DNA from: Polytrichum commune
Lineage: Eukaryota; Streptophyta; Polytrichopsida; Polytrichales; Polytrichaceae
DNA length: 64,000 nucleotides
NCBI GenBank assembly: GCA_950295325.1
Contig: OX485803.1
Span: 64,867,554 to 64,931,553, forward strand
Direction of reading: 5' to 3'
Under the pieces are notes generated by a model that was not told the DNA's origin, did no database searches, and was given only the letters and a program-made list of their open reading frames with translations. A program made the position numbers and the translations under genes. This document shows, in pieces, positions 1 through 13,095 of the stretch (position 1 is the first letter of the stretch; every line of letters starts with the position of its first letter).

Positions 1-2039
1 ATGCTCAATGATTATTGTTACAACCAAGTAATCAAGCAATGATGTGATATGTAGGCTTACATACCTCATTTGCTATTTGCTAGAAGGTATTCCCAGTGTC
101 TCAACTACTATTATGGAATTTGCGTATACAATAAATCACTAGTCAAAACAACATAGTAACTTTCACTAGTGTAATATGTCAAGAGCAAAAGATCATTCAA
201 CACATGAGCAATGCACTATCAATGGTGTTCAAAATGTGAAGAGCTAACCTCACACTCACTACAAAACAATGAGTATACAAACGCGCTCTTTTACCATATC
301 GTGTAACTTTCTTGAATGGTCAGAACCTCTTGTACACCAAACACCACACACTTCCACACTTAGTATGTATAAACCGAGCCTCAATGAATAAACTAAACTA
401 AGTATGCTTTGCTCCAAGTATGTAAAAGAGTCTTCACATGGAGGTATTTAGGGATATAAAAATACCTTCAAGTGCAAGGATGGCCACATTCTAACTTGCA
501 TGTAAGCAACAAGTTGGTCTCCCTCTCATATAAAAATGAATTCAACAAATATGGGATTTTTGGCAATGTTTTGATGATAAGAATATGCCACCACAAAAAA
601 AATGGTGATCAATTCCCCCTACAATTGCAATTTTATATTTGGATTTATGCATGAATTATGGACAATTTCAACCGCCAATATCACGTATGGTAGATTGCAA
701 AGCAACTTGAATATGGTGGTTGGTGATTATGGAAATTTACAAACATTTGAAGTTGTGATTGTTGTGTTGTTTCTTTTGATGAGATATTTGATGTTTTTAG
801 CCCCACAAGTACACATCCCTTATTGTTTCGGGACAAGTGGTTAGTCCAAATCTACTTAAATGTCAGTAATATAATCACGTTGATTTTGGCTTTATAGGGA
901 AAGTTTATGCACACTTAAATGTGAAGGGGGTCCATTTAAAAAAAATCCTTCAACATTGTTAACAATACCACTACAAGGATCACGTGGTCATCCCACTGGA
1001 CCATGTCACTAGGTTCAATTTTCTAACAAAAAATGGGAGAAGTGCTCGAAGCCATTGTTGTGCATGTGTGAATTCTAGCTGAATTGAGCAACCTCACTAT
1101 ATGTTCTCCAATTAGGGGGGGCTTGGTGAGATAAATTATGTCAATAGATTCATAAAAGCAGTGATTACACTATTACTTACATAACATAATTCAAATGTGA
1201 GAGAATTGTTCAGAGTTGAGGAGCTCAAGCAAGCTCAAAGATGGTCCCCACGGTGAGACAATGTATTGCATTATGAGGTCATACCTTGTCAACAACATTT
1301 TGAGTGTCATTATTGTGGCCCATGCTAATAGGAGAATATGGTGTGCCTCGTTGATTCTAGTCTCTTATTTGAAGTGTATTCATCATTGATCCATGTTGCA
1401 ATAATGTAGTAAGTACTAGAGGGTAACCAACGAAGCTGGCATGGGACACTTGTTGCTACATGACAAGTCACAAAGGTTGTCCTAATCAACATGACATATC
1501 AATTTTAATGCCACACCAAATCCAATATATAATGTAAGAGTCCAATCCACCATGTTTGAGTTGTATTTGTCACTATTATAATTTGTAATATAGTTCTAAT
1601 TCATGTGTTATTATTGTCTTCAACATAACAACCAATCTAGTTTGAAACGCATGTGATCATGCACAACATCTTTAGTAAGAAATTTTAGATTTTGGTTCGT
1701 GACACCCACCATAGGGAGTGTGGAAGAAACCTAGTACCCATCCAAAGTTTGCTAATATTACATTCTAGTAAAATCCCACTAGAATAATTTTAAGGCCTTT
1801 AATCGTGATTTGAGAATCAATTCCTCTCACAATACACTTAATCATAGTAGTGTACACATATCATTATCCATCAAAGCTGGGGAGTTGGATGGACCATGAG
1901 CCATGCCACAAAGATGTTGAAAATATGACTCATCATAGTGAAAAATAAACAATGCCATCCTTATCCGGGGTTGTGCGGAGGGTAAAGGAAAAATCACGAA
2001 TATTTTTAGGCTGGAAATGAACCACAATGTCGACTAATA

Positions 2040-2192
2040 GCCCACCCACACTTCTTGGTGTGGGCCACCAGTGAACGGTTCCTACCAGCAAGGGCCACTT
2101 TTAGAGTTGGTTTAGCCAATGAGAACCACTGGATGTAACGGCACTAGCAGGAACCGTTTACTTGTGACGCGCACCAATAAGTGTGGGTGGGC
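2040..2192. mobile_element. MITE with 44-bp inverted repeats and TA target duplication
   Basis: A 153-bp element begins GCCCACCCACACTT and ends with the reverse complement AAGTGTGGGTGGGC. The arms (2040-2083 and 2149-2192) pair over 44 bp with about six mismatches. TA dinucleotides flank both ends (2038-2039 and 2193-2194), as expected of a Tc1/mariner-type target duplication. It has no coding capacity. Superfamily assignment rests only on the TA duplication and is inference. Confidence 0.7.
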
Positions 2193-2591
2193 TAGAATGT
2201 TATGCAATGTTTATCTACGTTTTCATCCTCCCCATGGAACTTGTAACCATAAGGACCCGACCTTTCTGCCATGATAAGAAAATACCAAAAACATATTTGG
2301 TCTTTAATGCTTTCAAAAGGCTTGTGATCATCGACATCCTTTAACAAGGGAACTTGAAGTCAAATTGTTGGACCTGTATAAACGATTGCAATGGATATAA
2401 CAGGATAGGTCTGAAAAGCAGATTTTATGTCAATCAAATAGTAGAGATCTCTATTGAAAGTAAATGGGAGTTGCAATCCTAAATACATGGACACGTGAAT
2501 TTATAAGGAGGTATCGGACTTAAGACACAATATGAAATACATGAGCACTTGCAGTGTGAACATGTTAATCTCTCCATTTTGGTAGAACACG

Positions 2592-2979
2592 CACGGGGAG
2601 ATCACTTCATTGTCAAGTTGAACACTACGTGCGACCAAAAAAAATCTTCTTTTGGTAAGTTGCACCACCAAAATGGGTCAAAATTTTATCAAAATTTTAT
2701 CATGAGTAGATAGATATACACAGTACCTATGACATAGTTAAAAGTGGTAACTAAATTTGATGATTTGTTTTTTTTCATAAAACATACCGTTTCTAACTAG
2801 AATGACACAGAATTGAACTAAAACAATTACTAAAAAAAATATAAAAAAGATACTATCAATGATTATGTATATGTAGAAAAAATATCATAAATTTTAAAAT
2901 TATATATGGCATGTAATATAGGGGTAGCAAACTTTGTCCGCACGTGGTGTGAACTTGACAATGAAGTGACCTCCCCGTG
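2592..2979. mobile_element. hAT-type MITE, copy 1, with perfect 8-bp target duplication
   Basis: A 388-bp non-coding element with inverted ends of about 40 bp: left end CACGGGGAGATCACTTCATT, right end its near-perfect complement finishing CTCCCCGTG. It is flanked by an exact 8-bp direct repeat AGAACACG (2584-2591 and 2980-2987). An 8-bp duplication and ends starting CA are typical of the hAT superfamily. The AT-rich interior matches the copy at 62525-62955 in the opposite orientation. Confidence 0.85.
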
Positions 2980-5388
2980 AGAACACGTCATAAGAATGTT
3001 CTATTGCACACCTCAAAAGACCACTTTCAAAGACCCATAACCCCAAGTTGCTCTTAAATCATTTTTAGATATGATTATGTGTATTACTCCAACTTGCTCA
3101 AGGCTAGGGCACATGGAAAAAAGTGTTATATCTATTTCAGCTTCTTATTATTTTGGTACTTTACTTATGCCTCTTTGACTTTGTAACATTTGTGCCATGT
3201 TTGTGTGTAATGACATACGTATTGTACGAATCTCATTCAAGTCATGTAAATTACAGAGATTCACAAGTGAATTTCATGTTGACGTTCTTCTTCAATACAA
3301 GGTTCATTCATTCTTCCTTCAATGTGTGTCACTTCTTGTCAAATGGAGTGTATTGCAATTGGAGAGAAATAGCTCTTAGTGGAGTTATTTGTAAAGTCAA
3401 GCAAATGAAACCATGGGTTTGGTTCCAAACCTCAAGTTTATGAGAATTACCACAAAGTCATTCAAGTGTTCTTAATGCTTAAATTACCATACACAAAGTG
3501 TGATGTCAAGTTATTAAAAACCGGCTTTCTATCTTGTCCTACTAGGATGAGTAGGCCAATCTAGCCTTTGCATAGGCTGATCTAGGATTTAGGACAACGG
3601 ATCCCATGCACATACCCTATTTTAGATCTTCATTTTTTTCTCCAAATTTGAGAGGTGGAAGGAGGAGGTCTCAAAAGTCTCATCCAACTTTCAAAATATG
3701 TTGTGATGCACGATGAATGAAGGAGTTCTTAATAAAAAAATTTCGCAAAAAACAATTAGTCCCATGGTTTCATCCCTCTATGAAAGACTTTACGGATAAC
3801 TCTATTGTGTACGATATGTTATAAAAACTCTTGTATATCTTGTGATTGTCATGAATATTGTGGTGAAAGTAGTTCCACTCATGGAAGTATGTTGGAACTA
3901 CGTTTAGGCAACTTCTTGCCAAGGGAATGACATTGTGAAGTTCCTCCATCAATAGATTTGTTTAAACGTATTATATTTACTAGTGAAAGAGAATTCCCTT
4001 TTACATATTTCATATGTGTATGTTTGTTCTTATTTATATTCTATATCCTATACAATGTCTCACATGTTCCTAAACTTGTATTGTATATGCAACAATAATT
4101 CCCTATGCTCTTGAAGTTGCCATCTCCTCATGTGTGTGTGTGTGTCAAAATTGCTCGGATTTTGACGTAGGTTGTTACTAGAACAAATCCAACAACATCA
4201 CTTACATTTTGTGTGCAGATATTGAAACCTCAAGCTGGTCCTAAACTTGTGTGTAGTGTAAAGAATATGTCCATGCCTAGTCTATTTGTCCACATCATGA
4301 TTTAGGCACACAAAAATTTAATTATTCACGTGAAGATATGAACACGACCATGCACATTGGTGTTTTGTGAGAGAGTTTGAACCATGGTAGGGAGTTTTGG
4401 AACATGCAGGTTTGCTAGTCTTTTCTATCATTGATTTATGCATGTCTCTTAATACTTGAGATTCTCACATTTACATCTAGGAACTTGATAGTGCCCTCTC
4501 ACTAATGAAATCATGTTCCCTCGGTGTCAATGAGTAAAAACCTTGAACAAATTGCATATAAGCATTTGATATATAAGTGCATCCATACCTTGAGTTGTTC
4601 TTAGATGCCTTCGTGGAACAAATCCATGGATATTTGAGATGCATGAACAAAAGCCATGAATATATGTAGTATGATGACATGCATTTAGCAATGTGAATAA
4701 TCACATTTTGTATCTCAGGAAGAGTCACTGTGTAATTATCATACACGAATGAATGTGTGTTGAATGTTTAACGTGTGCTACATGATTGCTGCTATCCAAA
4801 ATGATGTTGCACAAAGACCTTGTTCAAACAATGCTATAAATTTATATTGGAGCACATTTTGCCAAAAACTGTGCTTGTATTCCATGTTTAATTGTCAAGA
4901 CAATGATGGACAAAACATCAAGAAAGTTCTAGGTGTTCATAATCTTAAATAAGTTGTCACATAAAGTACATTTGAAGCCACTCATGTGCACAATGATTTA
5001 CTAAATGCCAAACTCTCATTGGGTACATTGCATACTACAAAGAGTTGTTGAGTTATTTCAAAATATCAATGTAATATTGAACTAGACCACTAGACCACAA
5101 AATGACCTTAGGAAGTGTGCCAATGAGCACAATCTACAAAGTGTGTTCCAATTCAAGAAAAATAAACACGATCGAGTTGTTGAGATCTTGTAGGCATAAA
5201 ATGTAGAGTTCTTGCACTCGTTGCCCCTAAAAGTGCAAACCCTTGAGCACATACAAGATTACAAAAGCCTTCTATTTCCAACATCGCAGTATGTGTGTTG
5301 TTTTTCTTGAAAGACCTTAAAAATCCATGTTTCTCTAGCATCAAAGCTTCAAATTCGTAAACAAACATGAACACCAAGATTATATTTT

Positions 5389-5648
5389 CTACGAAAGAGT
5401 TGAAGTAGAAGGATTCTCCTCTGCATCGTCATGTACATTTCCCTCTTGATCATGTACATTTCCCTCGTGATCATCTACACCTCCCTCTTGAGCATCAAAC
5501 TCGGGCTCTTTCATAGCTCTTTCATTTGGAGCATCACTCAGAAGTGGATCTGGAAGAAATGAAAGCATATTTGCAGACGTAGAAGGACCTTCCATAACAA
5601 CACTAGGGATAATTGATGCAAGTATGGGTTGACTTGAAACAGCAAACG
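5389..5648 (-). other. Acidic repetitive C-terminal extension of the PLC
   Basis: Plant PI-PLCs normally stop just after the last C2 strand, here SKLLCHFQ (residue 600). This frame stays open for 86 more residues, rich in Ser/Pro and then acidic, with a short repeat of the type [15 protein letters not shown] before a Ser/Thr tail and TGA-free run to the stop at 5389. It could be a genuine tail or intron/UTR read-through if the true mRNA splices after residue 600. I see no obvious donor that would remove it. Confidence 0.6.
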
Positions 5649-8600
5649 ATTGAAAGTGGCATAAAAGCTTGGAGGTTCTCAATGTGCCAGACTTTGATGA
5701 CAAGGCCACACAACGAATTCCCGATCTCATTTCCCAAATCGGAAGGCATGCTTGGCCTACGAAATCATCGTTGCCCATGTCCCACTCCCAAACCTCAAGT
5801 CTCAATATTGCAATCTCGGGCACTGCACAATCAACAACAAACTACGCTTTTAGGCAATGCATTAAGTACATCGAAGACTCAATTGAAGGAATCAACATAA
5901 TGAAGAGTTTTTTGGGGGAGGAAACCTCGGAGTGGAAATTCAAAGTGTTCATTCTCCCAGTGCGGTTCATTGGAATTGTATGCAATTTGAGTTTGCTTCT
6001 TGTCAATATCAACATGCATTCCATGCACCGCAACCTACACCCCACTATTATTATCAACCCACTGATTTGTGAGACTAAACAAAACTTCGTAGGCCATAGA
6101 GATTTCTAACAATGATTTTGAAACGATGTAATTGAAACAAAAATGTTCACTTAATGTATCAATTCACACACACAAGGTATATGTTGTTAAACATCAAGGC
6201 TTTGTTTTGCCAAAATCATTAGCTAATGTTTCTAGCTCAAGCTACATTGAAAGAGCATGTTACGAACCTTGACATAGAAATCAGGCATTTTGCAATAATC
6301 AAATTTCTTGTGCCAACTTGTTCCAAGCAATACAGTAACCTATGGATATCATCAAATATAACACTTAACACAAATTTGACATCATCTTTGGCTTCAAATA
6401 ATGTTTATTCAACTTGAAGTAGCTTAAAACTACGTTTTGAGCATCCCATGGTCACAATACAATCCAATTCTATAAATAAATCCACCCATTTAATCACACA
6501 TATCAATGCAAATACTATATTCATACAAATTACAAAATAGTAGGAAAACCTGCAAAGACAATCACACGATGAGATCTATGATATGCAATGGTGTTCTTAT
6601 ACAATAATAACCTTGAGGATAATCTTTGGAGGCCGATTCAAAATGTCTTCATAACTCTCAGAGGAACTTGGCAATAGAAAATCAGGTTTCTTCACATAAC
6701 CCGTGTTTCCATTTGCTTTGAAGAAACCCTTAGTTATCCACACTGGGCGATCTTTGCCTTGCATATTGATTGCCGCCATTTGGAAGCCATGATTCCAAGC
6801 CAACATAGGGTCCGCATTTGATGAATCAAATCGTAATCCAAATGGGTAAACACGGCCTAAATTGGTCTTCGAGTACCTACATAGAATCCTTATTGAGTAA
6901 CAATTTATATCTATCACCCCATCCTAAAGTTTTAGCATAGAGTATTAAACTCAAATATCATAATATAATAACATTTGTAATATCTCATAACCAATTTTGA
7001 CATATTTAATATAACCAATAGAAAGCATAATTTGAACTTCACAATATGTTATCATTGTGTTTGATATCAAACGTTACATTATTTGACAATATAACAATGC
7101 TAGTTCACCTTGTTGCACCAAAATCTAAGATAAACCAAAACCCAGATGATCGGAAAAACTCTAGTTATTTAAAAAAAAAATTGAAACCCTATAAACTGAT
7201 GTAGGTTCTATTTGTGAATTTTTTTTTTAAACCTCATGTAACCATGCCTTTCATTTGGAACCCATAATTCATGAAGTTTTGAATCTAAAATTCCAAAATG
7301 AACTTAATTCACACTTGACAATCCTCGCTAGCAAAATCTCGTGTTGTGATGAAACCAAACAACATAAAACTTGCATGGACAAGATTGTTAACATGAAAGG
7401 ATATAGACTCACTCAATTAGCGACATCGGATGCATGTTGATGAAATTTGCTAATTGGGGCTCACTCAAGTTGGCCATGATTGCTCGATCTCCTCCCACCA
7501 AGGGTCCACCTTTCACTTGTTTCTCCTTCATTTCCGAAGGCTTTGCGCAATAAATGTAGATCAACTCTTGGAACTCGATGGTCTTGGGCACTTCCATCTT
7601 TTGCACCATGATGGATTTCCGGAGAACTATGGCGGCCGTGTGCCCCACCTTTATCAAAGTCTTTTTGTGGACTCGTTTAACATGCTTCTTGAAGCTAGCT
7701 ACTTTGCGTACATGGTGTGTGGAGGAACCACTCGCATCATCCAATTCATCAATCGCCATTTTTCTAGCAGCATCCGGATCATCTGCTAACTGCCCGAGAA
7801 TCACATAAGTTGAAATGAACATCACACTTGGAAACACAACAAGGGTTGCCCACATCCATAAAAAATCGACCTTGGACAATCTGACGTGAATTTGAGCTCG
7901 TTGATCCTATCATGCTCAAGAGGTTGTCCCTATTTTTTTTAATAAAAATAACCTATTAAAACCTCAAACGTACATACAAGTTGCCCTTTAGATGATTTGT
8001 TGTTTTTTCTTTGTAATATTAGTCTTGAAGTTGATCACCTGATCTTCGAGATTGTCGGCAGGAGGTTGATCTGAAACGATAATGTAACCCTTCAAGGATT
8101 CAGGTGACAAAAACTCGACAGGTGGTCTTTGTTCTTTGGTTGGATAGAAAAGCATATCACCAAAAACCTCCCTTAAAACCTAGAAATTGTCATGAATTGC
8201 ATGAAATTTGTGAAATGCATCAAGCAATACATTGAGCACTAAACATTCATTCTATCTTACCCTACAAACGGTATATGACCATATCGTTGTTTTTGCTTCT
8301 TTCTTTCTAACCACCTAGAGGACATGACAATCCTAATCATCCCGTGTTTGATGCAAAAGATTCGACAATGTACACGAACTCCGCAATTCACATACTTGAG
8401 TAAATATCAGTAAGATTCCTCGTTGGTAATAAGTATGAGTGATCAATCTGTGGGGTGTGAAAATATAGATTAACACTGCTCATTGTAAACACACACTACA
8501 TCTACATATGCAAATTGTGATACTTCAAATTCTGATCAAACACTTCATTTTAGATTGAAACTCACAATGGCCGCTTTCTTTTGCAACTCAGCCCCCAAGT

Positions 8601-9744
8601 GGTTCTCGATAGTGATGATAACTGGATAATCTGACGCCAAGAAGGCATTGTCTTTGATCGCAAGAAGACATTCTTTGAACCCAACTGCTTTAGTCAAAGT
8701 GCTGTTGAAATCCAAAAACAAAAGACAAGGTAATTATGAGTGTGATAAAATATTCATGAGAATGCATGTTCATGGTCAGGAAATTTGTGAACCAACGTAA
8801 AAGAAAAGCATAAAAATATCACAACATGCACCATTTCATCGCCATGGAGATAAAGGCATACTTGCCATGGAGAACCTTAATTTGACCTCGTCGCTCCCAG
8901 CAATCGAGTTCAATCACTCGGCATCCACCTCGAAGAGCTTCAGCAATGGGGATGGTGCTTGAAGTTGAGGTGAGCTGGTTCCCAGTTAGGTAAGAATTAT
9001 GGCTTGAGTATATGTAATAATGCGAAAGTGGCGCTGTCATATCTTGGGTCGGCTGCAATGCCCAACCAAGTCAAAATCGACTTCCAATTCCCATTCAGTG
9101 TCACCAATGAACCGGTTGAAGGTGAAGGCTTCAGAAAATTACTAATCCTTTCAGAAGAATCTATAGAATATACCTCAAATCAGTAAAGAAAAATCGAAAC
9201 ATCACAACTTGTAATGGGCGTGTAACCTGTTTGACTTGGAAACACTAGGAATTTGATTGATTAAGTTATGCCCAAGAATCTCCCCTGACAGTGGGCGTGA
9301 CCCCAGACAGACTTAATATACATAAATAGGTCAATAGATCATAGAAAACATGTTCAAAATTGTCAAAGAATTATGCAGCTCATGAATGCAGAATTGTAAG
9401 AGACTCACTTTTTCTGTGGTTACAAATGCTGGATTCAACCTTGAGTTCACCAAGTAGTTTAGAAATCCTTGCAAATCGAGTTGCACGCTTTGCACAGAGA
9501 TGGAGAAATAAAAGCCTGCAATCGCACTGAGCACTGTTTGGGTGATGAGAGCTGCAGCTTTGTAAGCATCCATTGCTTTCTCGCCTTGAACAGTCTCCAG
9601 AAACACCACAAAATCTGCAGCGGTCATGACATTCTTCCCCTTCGTGACCTCGTTGAACATTGTCTTTACAATCTCGGGAGGCGTGACCTCTCCCTTGATA
9701 TTCTTTCGCATTCGAGCCGGAAGGCATCGACAACCAACCACCAT
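5389..9744 (-). CDS. Phosphoinositide-specific phospholipase C (plant PI-PLC)
   Basis: Hydrolyses PI(4,5)P2 to diacylglycerol and IP3 at the plasma membrane (family knowledge). Minus-strand coding exons by my splice reading: 9744-9409, 9052-8862, 8701-8566, 8179-8039, 7789-7413, 6876-6612, 6339-6268, 6034-5926, 5822-5389. Phases agree throughout and give 686 residues. Order: EF-hand-like N-terminus (1-112), X domain (about 116-260) with catalytic HNSYL (His130) and VLHG (His174) plus calcium ligands in IELD (Glu160, Asp162) and TIENH (Glu208), linker, Y domain (to about 480) with NMQG and [10 protein letters not shown], then C2 (about 480-600) with RLEVWEWDM. The start is the first ATG of the EF-like region. 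Oddities: the X-Y linker carries a basic stretch (293-311) instead of the acidic run of Arabidopsis PLCs, and about 86 residues follow the normal C2 end. Divergent from the ARG1-like gene. Confidence 0.93.
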
Positions 9745-11831
9745 GGCTACGAAAATTTTGAATCAACTATTCTGTTGCTGCATTTGCAGTGTGTTTGATC
9801 GATTTGGGGGGTTTCGTATCCTGCTCCATATTCATCCTTTCAAAAAATAAAACACTTGGCCTTTCCCCTTTTCCATATGGAATGTCCATTTAGGAATTGA
9901 TGTTTCTCGGTACAATGGCATCCGCTACCCCATATTGCACACATTTTTCAACTTGCATGTCACAAAGGAGAATAACCCAATTTATCAATTTGCAATCTAC
10001 ATCATCAACAATAACAGTAACAACAATGAGTAGCTTGAAATCAAATTAGCAATGAACAAACAATATATATGAGGTCTAAATGTTGCTGCCAACACATGAT
10101 AGTGATCGAATATTTAGAATAATTGATCTGTAGTTTCTCGACCTACAATTTAACTCACATTTGAATGAATTGACCCCAAATCAATTGAAAGTTCATCAAT
10201 GAGTCAAATTAAGCTACATGGTCTTCCGATAAAATGTCTTCTGTGATTCTTTGATTACATTTTCCATCAAGCATTGGCATTGATCATGTGATGCATATAA
10301 GGAAGACCTCTTTGTCACGTGATTATTTTGTCCAAATTTATTGTCTTGTGTTTCAAACTTTCATATAATTTACAAACGAATTTCTGGAGACATTGTCCAC
10401 TTCCATTCTTTATCCGCTGATATCTTCTTGAGATTATATTTGTCATTGCGAACTTATCAATTGATGCATCAAAATACACAATTTTCTTGCATCATTGTTA
10501 CCACCAAATGCGGTTGCCACTCCCTTGTGGCATTGACCTAAGAATAAATATTCTTCTTGGAAGAAACATATTAAACATGCCTTAAGGCTTGTCACCACAT
10601 CCACTTGGGTAATTGATCGTGTCCTCTAGCTTTAGTGATTCCATTGCATGCTAAACTTGCGCACTCCTTGTATTTTGGGCAAGGCTGCATCATTTGTGAT
10701 CACATATTACGCATGCCATCTATGATGGGTTGCATTATATTGTTTGCAATCTTGGAAATGTCACATCCAGTATTTATCAACATGCCACTATTTGTCAACA
10801 TAAGTAGATACTTCGAACAAATTAAATATGACATTTTGACAATTAAATATATGGAGTGAGAAGTGAGGAACGAGGTAGCAATTTATGGTCAATCGACCAC
10901 GTGTGGGAGACTTCTGCACGTTTTCTTTCAATGTTGAAGTTTTAGTACATTGATCAAATATTTAAATAGTACCTTTCAACATTTCTCACTCCACATGCTT
11001 TGAATGTTGTTCACACCACATTGTACTAATTCTACAAGATCAACTAACTTCACGCAAGTCTCGGTATTCATAAGTTCTACATCAACTGGAATGGTTATTT
11101 AAATATACATATATACAAGGTAAAGGGACCAACGTTATGCAAATGTTTTCTTAAAAATAAACACGTAATTTTCTTCCCTTTTTCAATATATGTCACACAT
11201 TACATGTAACACACAAAGCATTTTCATCATACATTGCCATGCAACACCCGATAGCATGTAAAGCAGATGGTGCTACAAACATCACTTTAAGCACTGAGCA
11301 TAGATACTATTATTAAGCTCTAATTTAATTATATATTTTTAGCAATTGACAAGATGTTCCTATGCATCAAAGTATATTCGAGTTGATTTTATGTATGCAC
11401 ACATCATAAGCATTCAAAATCTTATTGGTAGATGACCCCAAAACTTACATTGGAGCTTGATGTTGAGGTGCCGGACATTTTGAAAATCAAGATGTACTCA
11501 TTGTGCAAGATTCAAGGTGTTGATTTTGAGTGGTAACATGGTTTACCTTGAGTTTTTAGGAGGTTCATAAAGTGTTTATCAAATCTTTACATGGTACCTC
11601 ATGAAACACACAACTTTACATGGCACTTTACATGAAGCACGCAATTACTACAAGAGGAATAGCATATCCAAGTTAGCCACTTTCCTCATAATATTCAAAG
11701 CTTGTGTGAATGGGGTGTGAATATTCAATTCCTTGTCAAAGAAATCATATACTTTGAGTTATTAAATGATTATATACCCGTGTTTGCCCAATTATGTTGA
11801 CAATATGTTGTGTTTAAAATGTTTGAGCATT

Positions 11832-12069
11832 TAGTCCAATCTCTTTTCAACTTATGATGTCTTTTTGGTGTATGTTATTGGACCCACACCCAACCATTCA
11901 TCACTCAAATACGGGTGTCTGCTTGAGATGAGGCACCAAATACAAGTACAATCCTTATTCGATTACTTTTCTCATTAAGTACATGTATTTAAGTGGTATG
12001 TGACCTTCTGTAACTCCAAGAATAAACACTTGAAAAGGCAAGTGTTTAAAAGCGATTGGACGTCATGCT
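11832..12069. repeat. Foldback member of dispersed family A
   Basis: The left end reads GAGCATTTAGTCCAATCTCT and the right end reads AAAAGCGATTGGACGTCATG, roughly inverted copies of each other. The same end sequence (around AGTCCAATCTCTTTT or its complement) recurs at 24690, 30020, 50550, 56280 and, more weakly, 27015 and 27745. This suggests a dispersed MITE-like family. Exact boundaries are uncertain. Confidence 0.45.
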
Positions 12070-12547
12070 CAAAATAAGTAATGTGTCGGCATGGTGTTTA
12101 GTCAGCTTGGACACATTGTATTCAGTGGAAAAAACCAATATTCAGATTGGCTAGTAGGGGGGTTGGTTTAGTTTGTCAAGCAAAGTTGGGGGAGGTTGCC
12201 AAGTGGCCTCATGCAATGGGAGCAAGAAATGGTAGGTGGCACGAACACCAATTTGGAGATGGCCTCTGGCTATGTATTCTTTGTAGGGATTGAAAACCTT
12301 TCTTTGTGTAATATATTATACAAATGATGGTTGGAAGTTCAACACTAGTAGCAACCATGGCAGTCCAGGTGCCACCACAGGTGCGTTAGTTAGCAACGCC
12401 ACCTTAGGGCTAGTACAAAAGATTTCAAACTCCAGTTGTAAATGTGCTACATGTTAAATAAAGTTTTTTTTTGTATGCATATATATATATATATATATAT
12501 GGGGTATTCTTATGCTTGTTTTTTTTGGTTTCCCAAGCAAGCAACTG

Positions 12548-12835
12548 CTAAGGTTGAGGCATCTATCACTAATAAAATAAAAGAGTTTGCAACCGTTTTG
12601 GAGGAGTTACAATGGGGAATTCATTTTCTTGTGAAGAGAAACATATTCTAAGCAGAGTGAAGAAATAAATTAAAGTGTTTTTCACGAATATGGAAATTGC
12701 TACAAAAGTTGAAGCGGTAAAGTTAGGGTAACATATAGTGGATCTATAGGTTAACCCATAACAACTCATCTAAGCAAGTGGTCGAGCGGACTTGTTCGAC
12801 TATGGATGCCTCAACCTTAATCTAATCAAAACGAC
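12548..12835 (+). repeat. Dispersed family B, copy 1
   Basis: About 220 bp from 12548 (GAGGCATCTATCACTAATAAA) matches 61436-61637 (GAGGCATCTATGACCGTTAAA) with shared landmarks such as GAAGCGGTAAA and AGGGTAACA. Both copies are followed by related sequence containing CGACTATGGATGCCTC (12798) or CGACTATCGATGCCTC (61791). It has no coding potential that I recognise. Confidence 0.55.
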
Positions 12836-13095
12836 AATACGACCCATTGCCAAAAACTAGATAACCATTCTAAACTCAACACTCAAAATAAATGAAAGGG
12901 GGAGGAACTATATGACCATTTAATGAGCACAAGAATCTTCACTATGATAATGTGTAAGATATTCATATGCGCTCCAAAGTGGGTACGACCTCAAATTGGA
13001 ATTGCTAAGCATCTTGTACTAATCATGCGTTTCATATCCTAGAAGAAATGGCTTAGTTGGAAAAAGTAACCATTTAACACCCACCTACCTTACAA
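12835..13095 (+). repeat. Dispersed family A, long-form 3' part
   Basis: Shares an ordered series of landmarks (AGCACAAGAATCTTCACT, AAGATATTCATATG, TTGTACTAATC, GTTTCATATCCTAG) with 24630-24965, 29980-30292 and 56205-56525. The part that precedes these landmarks elsewhere lies at 11984-12067 here, so this copy appears split by about 770 bp that includes family B. Confidence 0.55.

Larger units (their letters stand above)
1..5388. other. Spacer downstream of the phospholipase C gene
   Basis: AT-rich DNA with only short, low-complexity open frames that resemble no protein I recognise. It holds two well-bounded small transposons (2040-2192 and 2592-2979, listed separately). A stretch at about 1470-1530 resembles 23068-23128 upstream of the TSPO gene, so it belongs to a dispersed repeat. 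I see no tRNA, rRNA or convincing exon. Confidence 0.6.
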
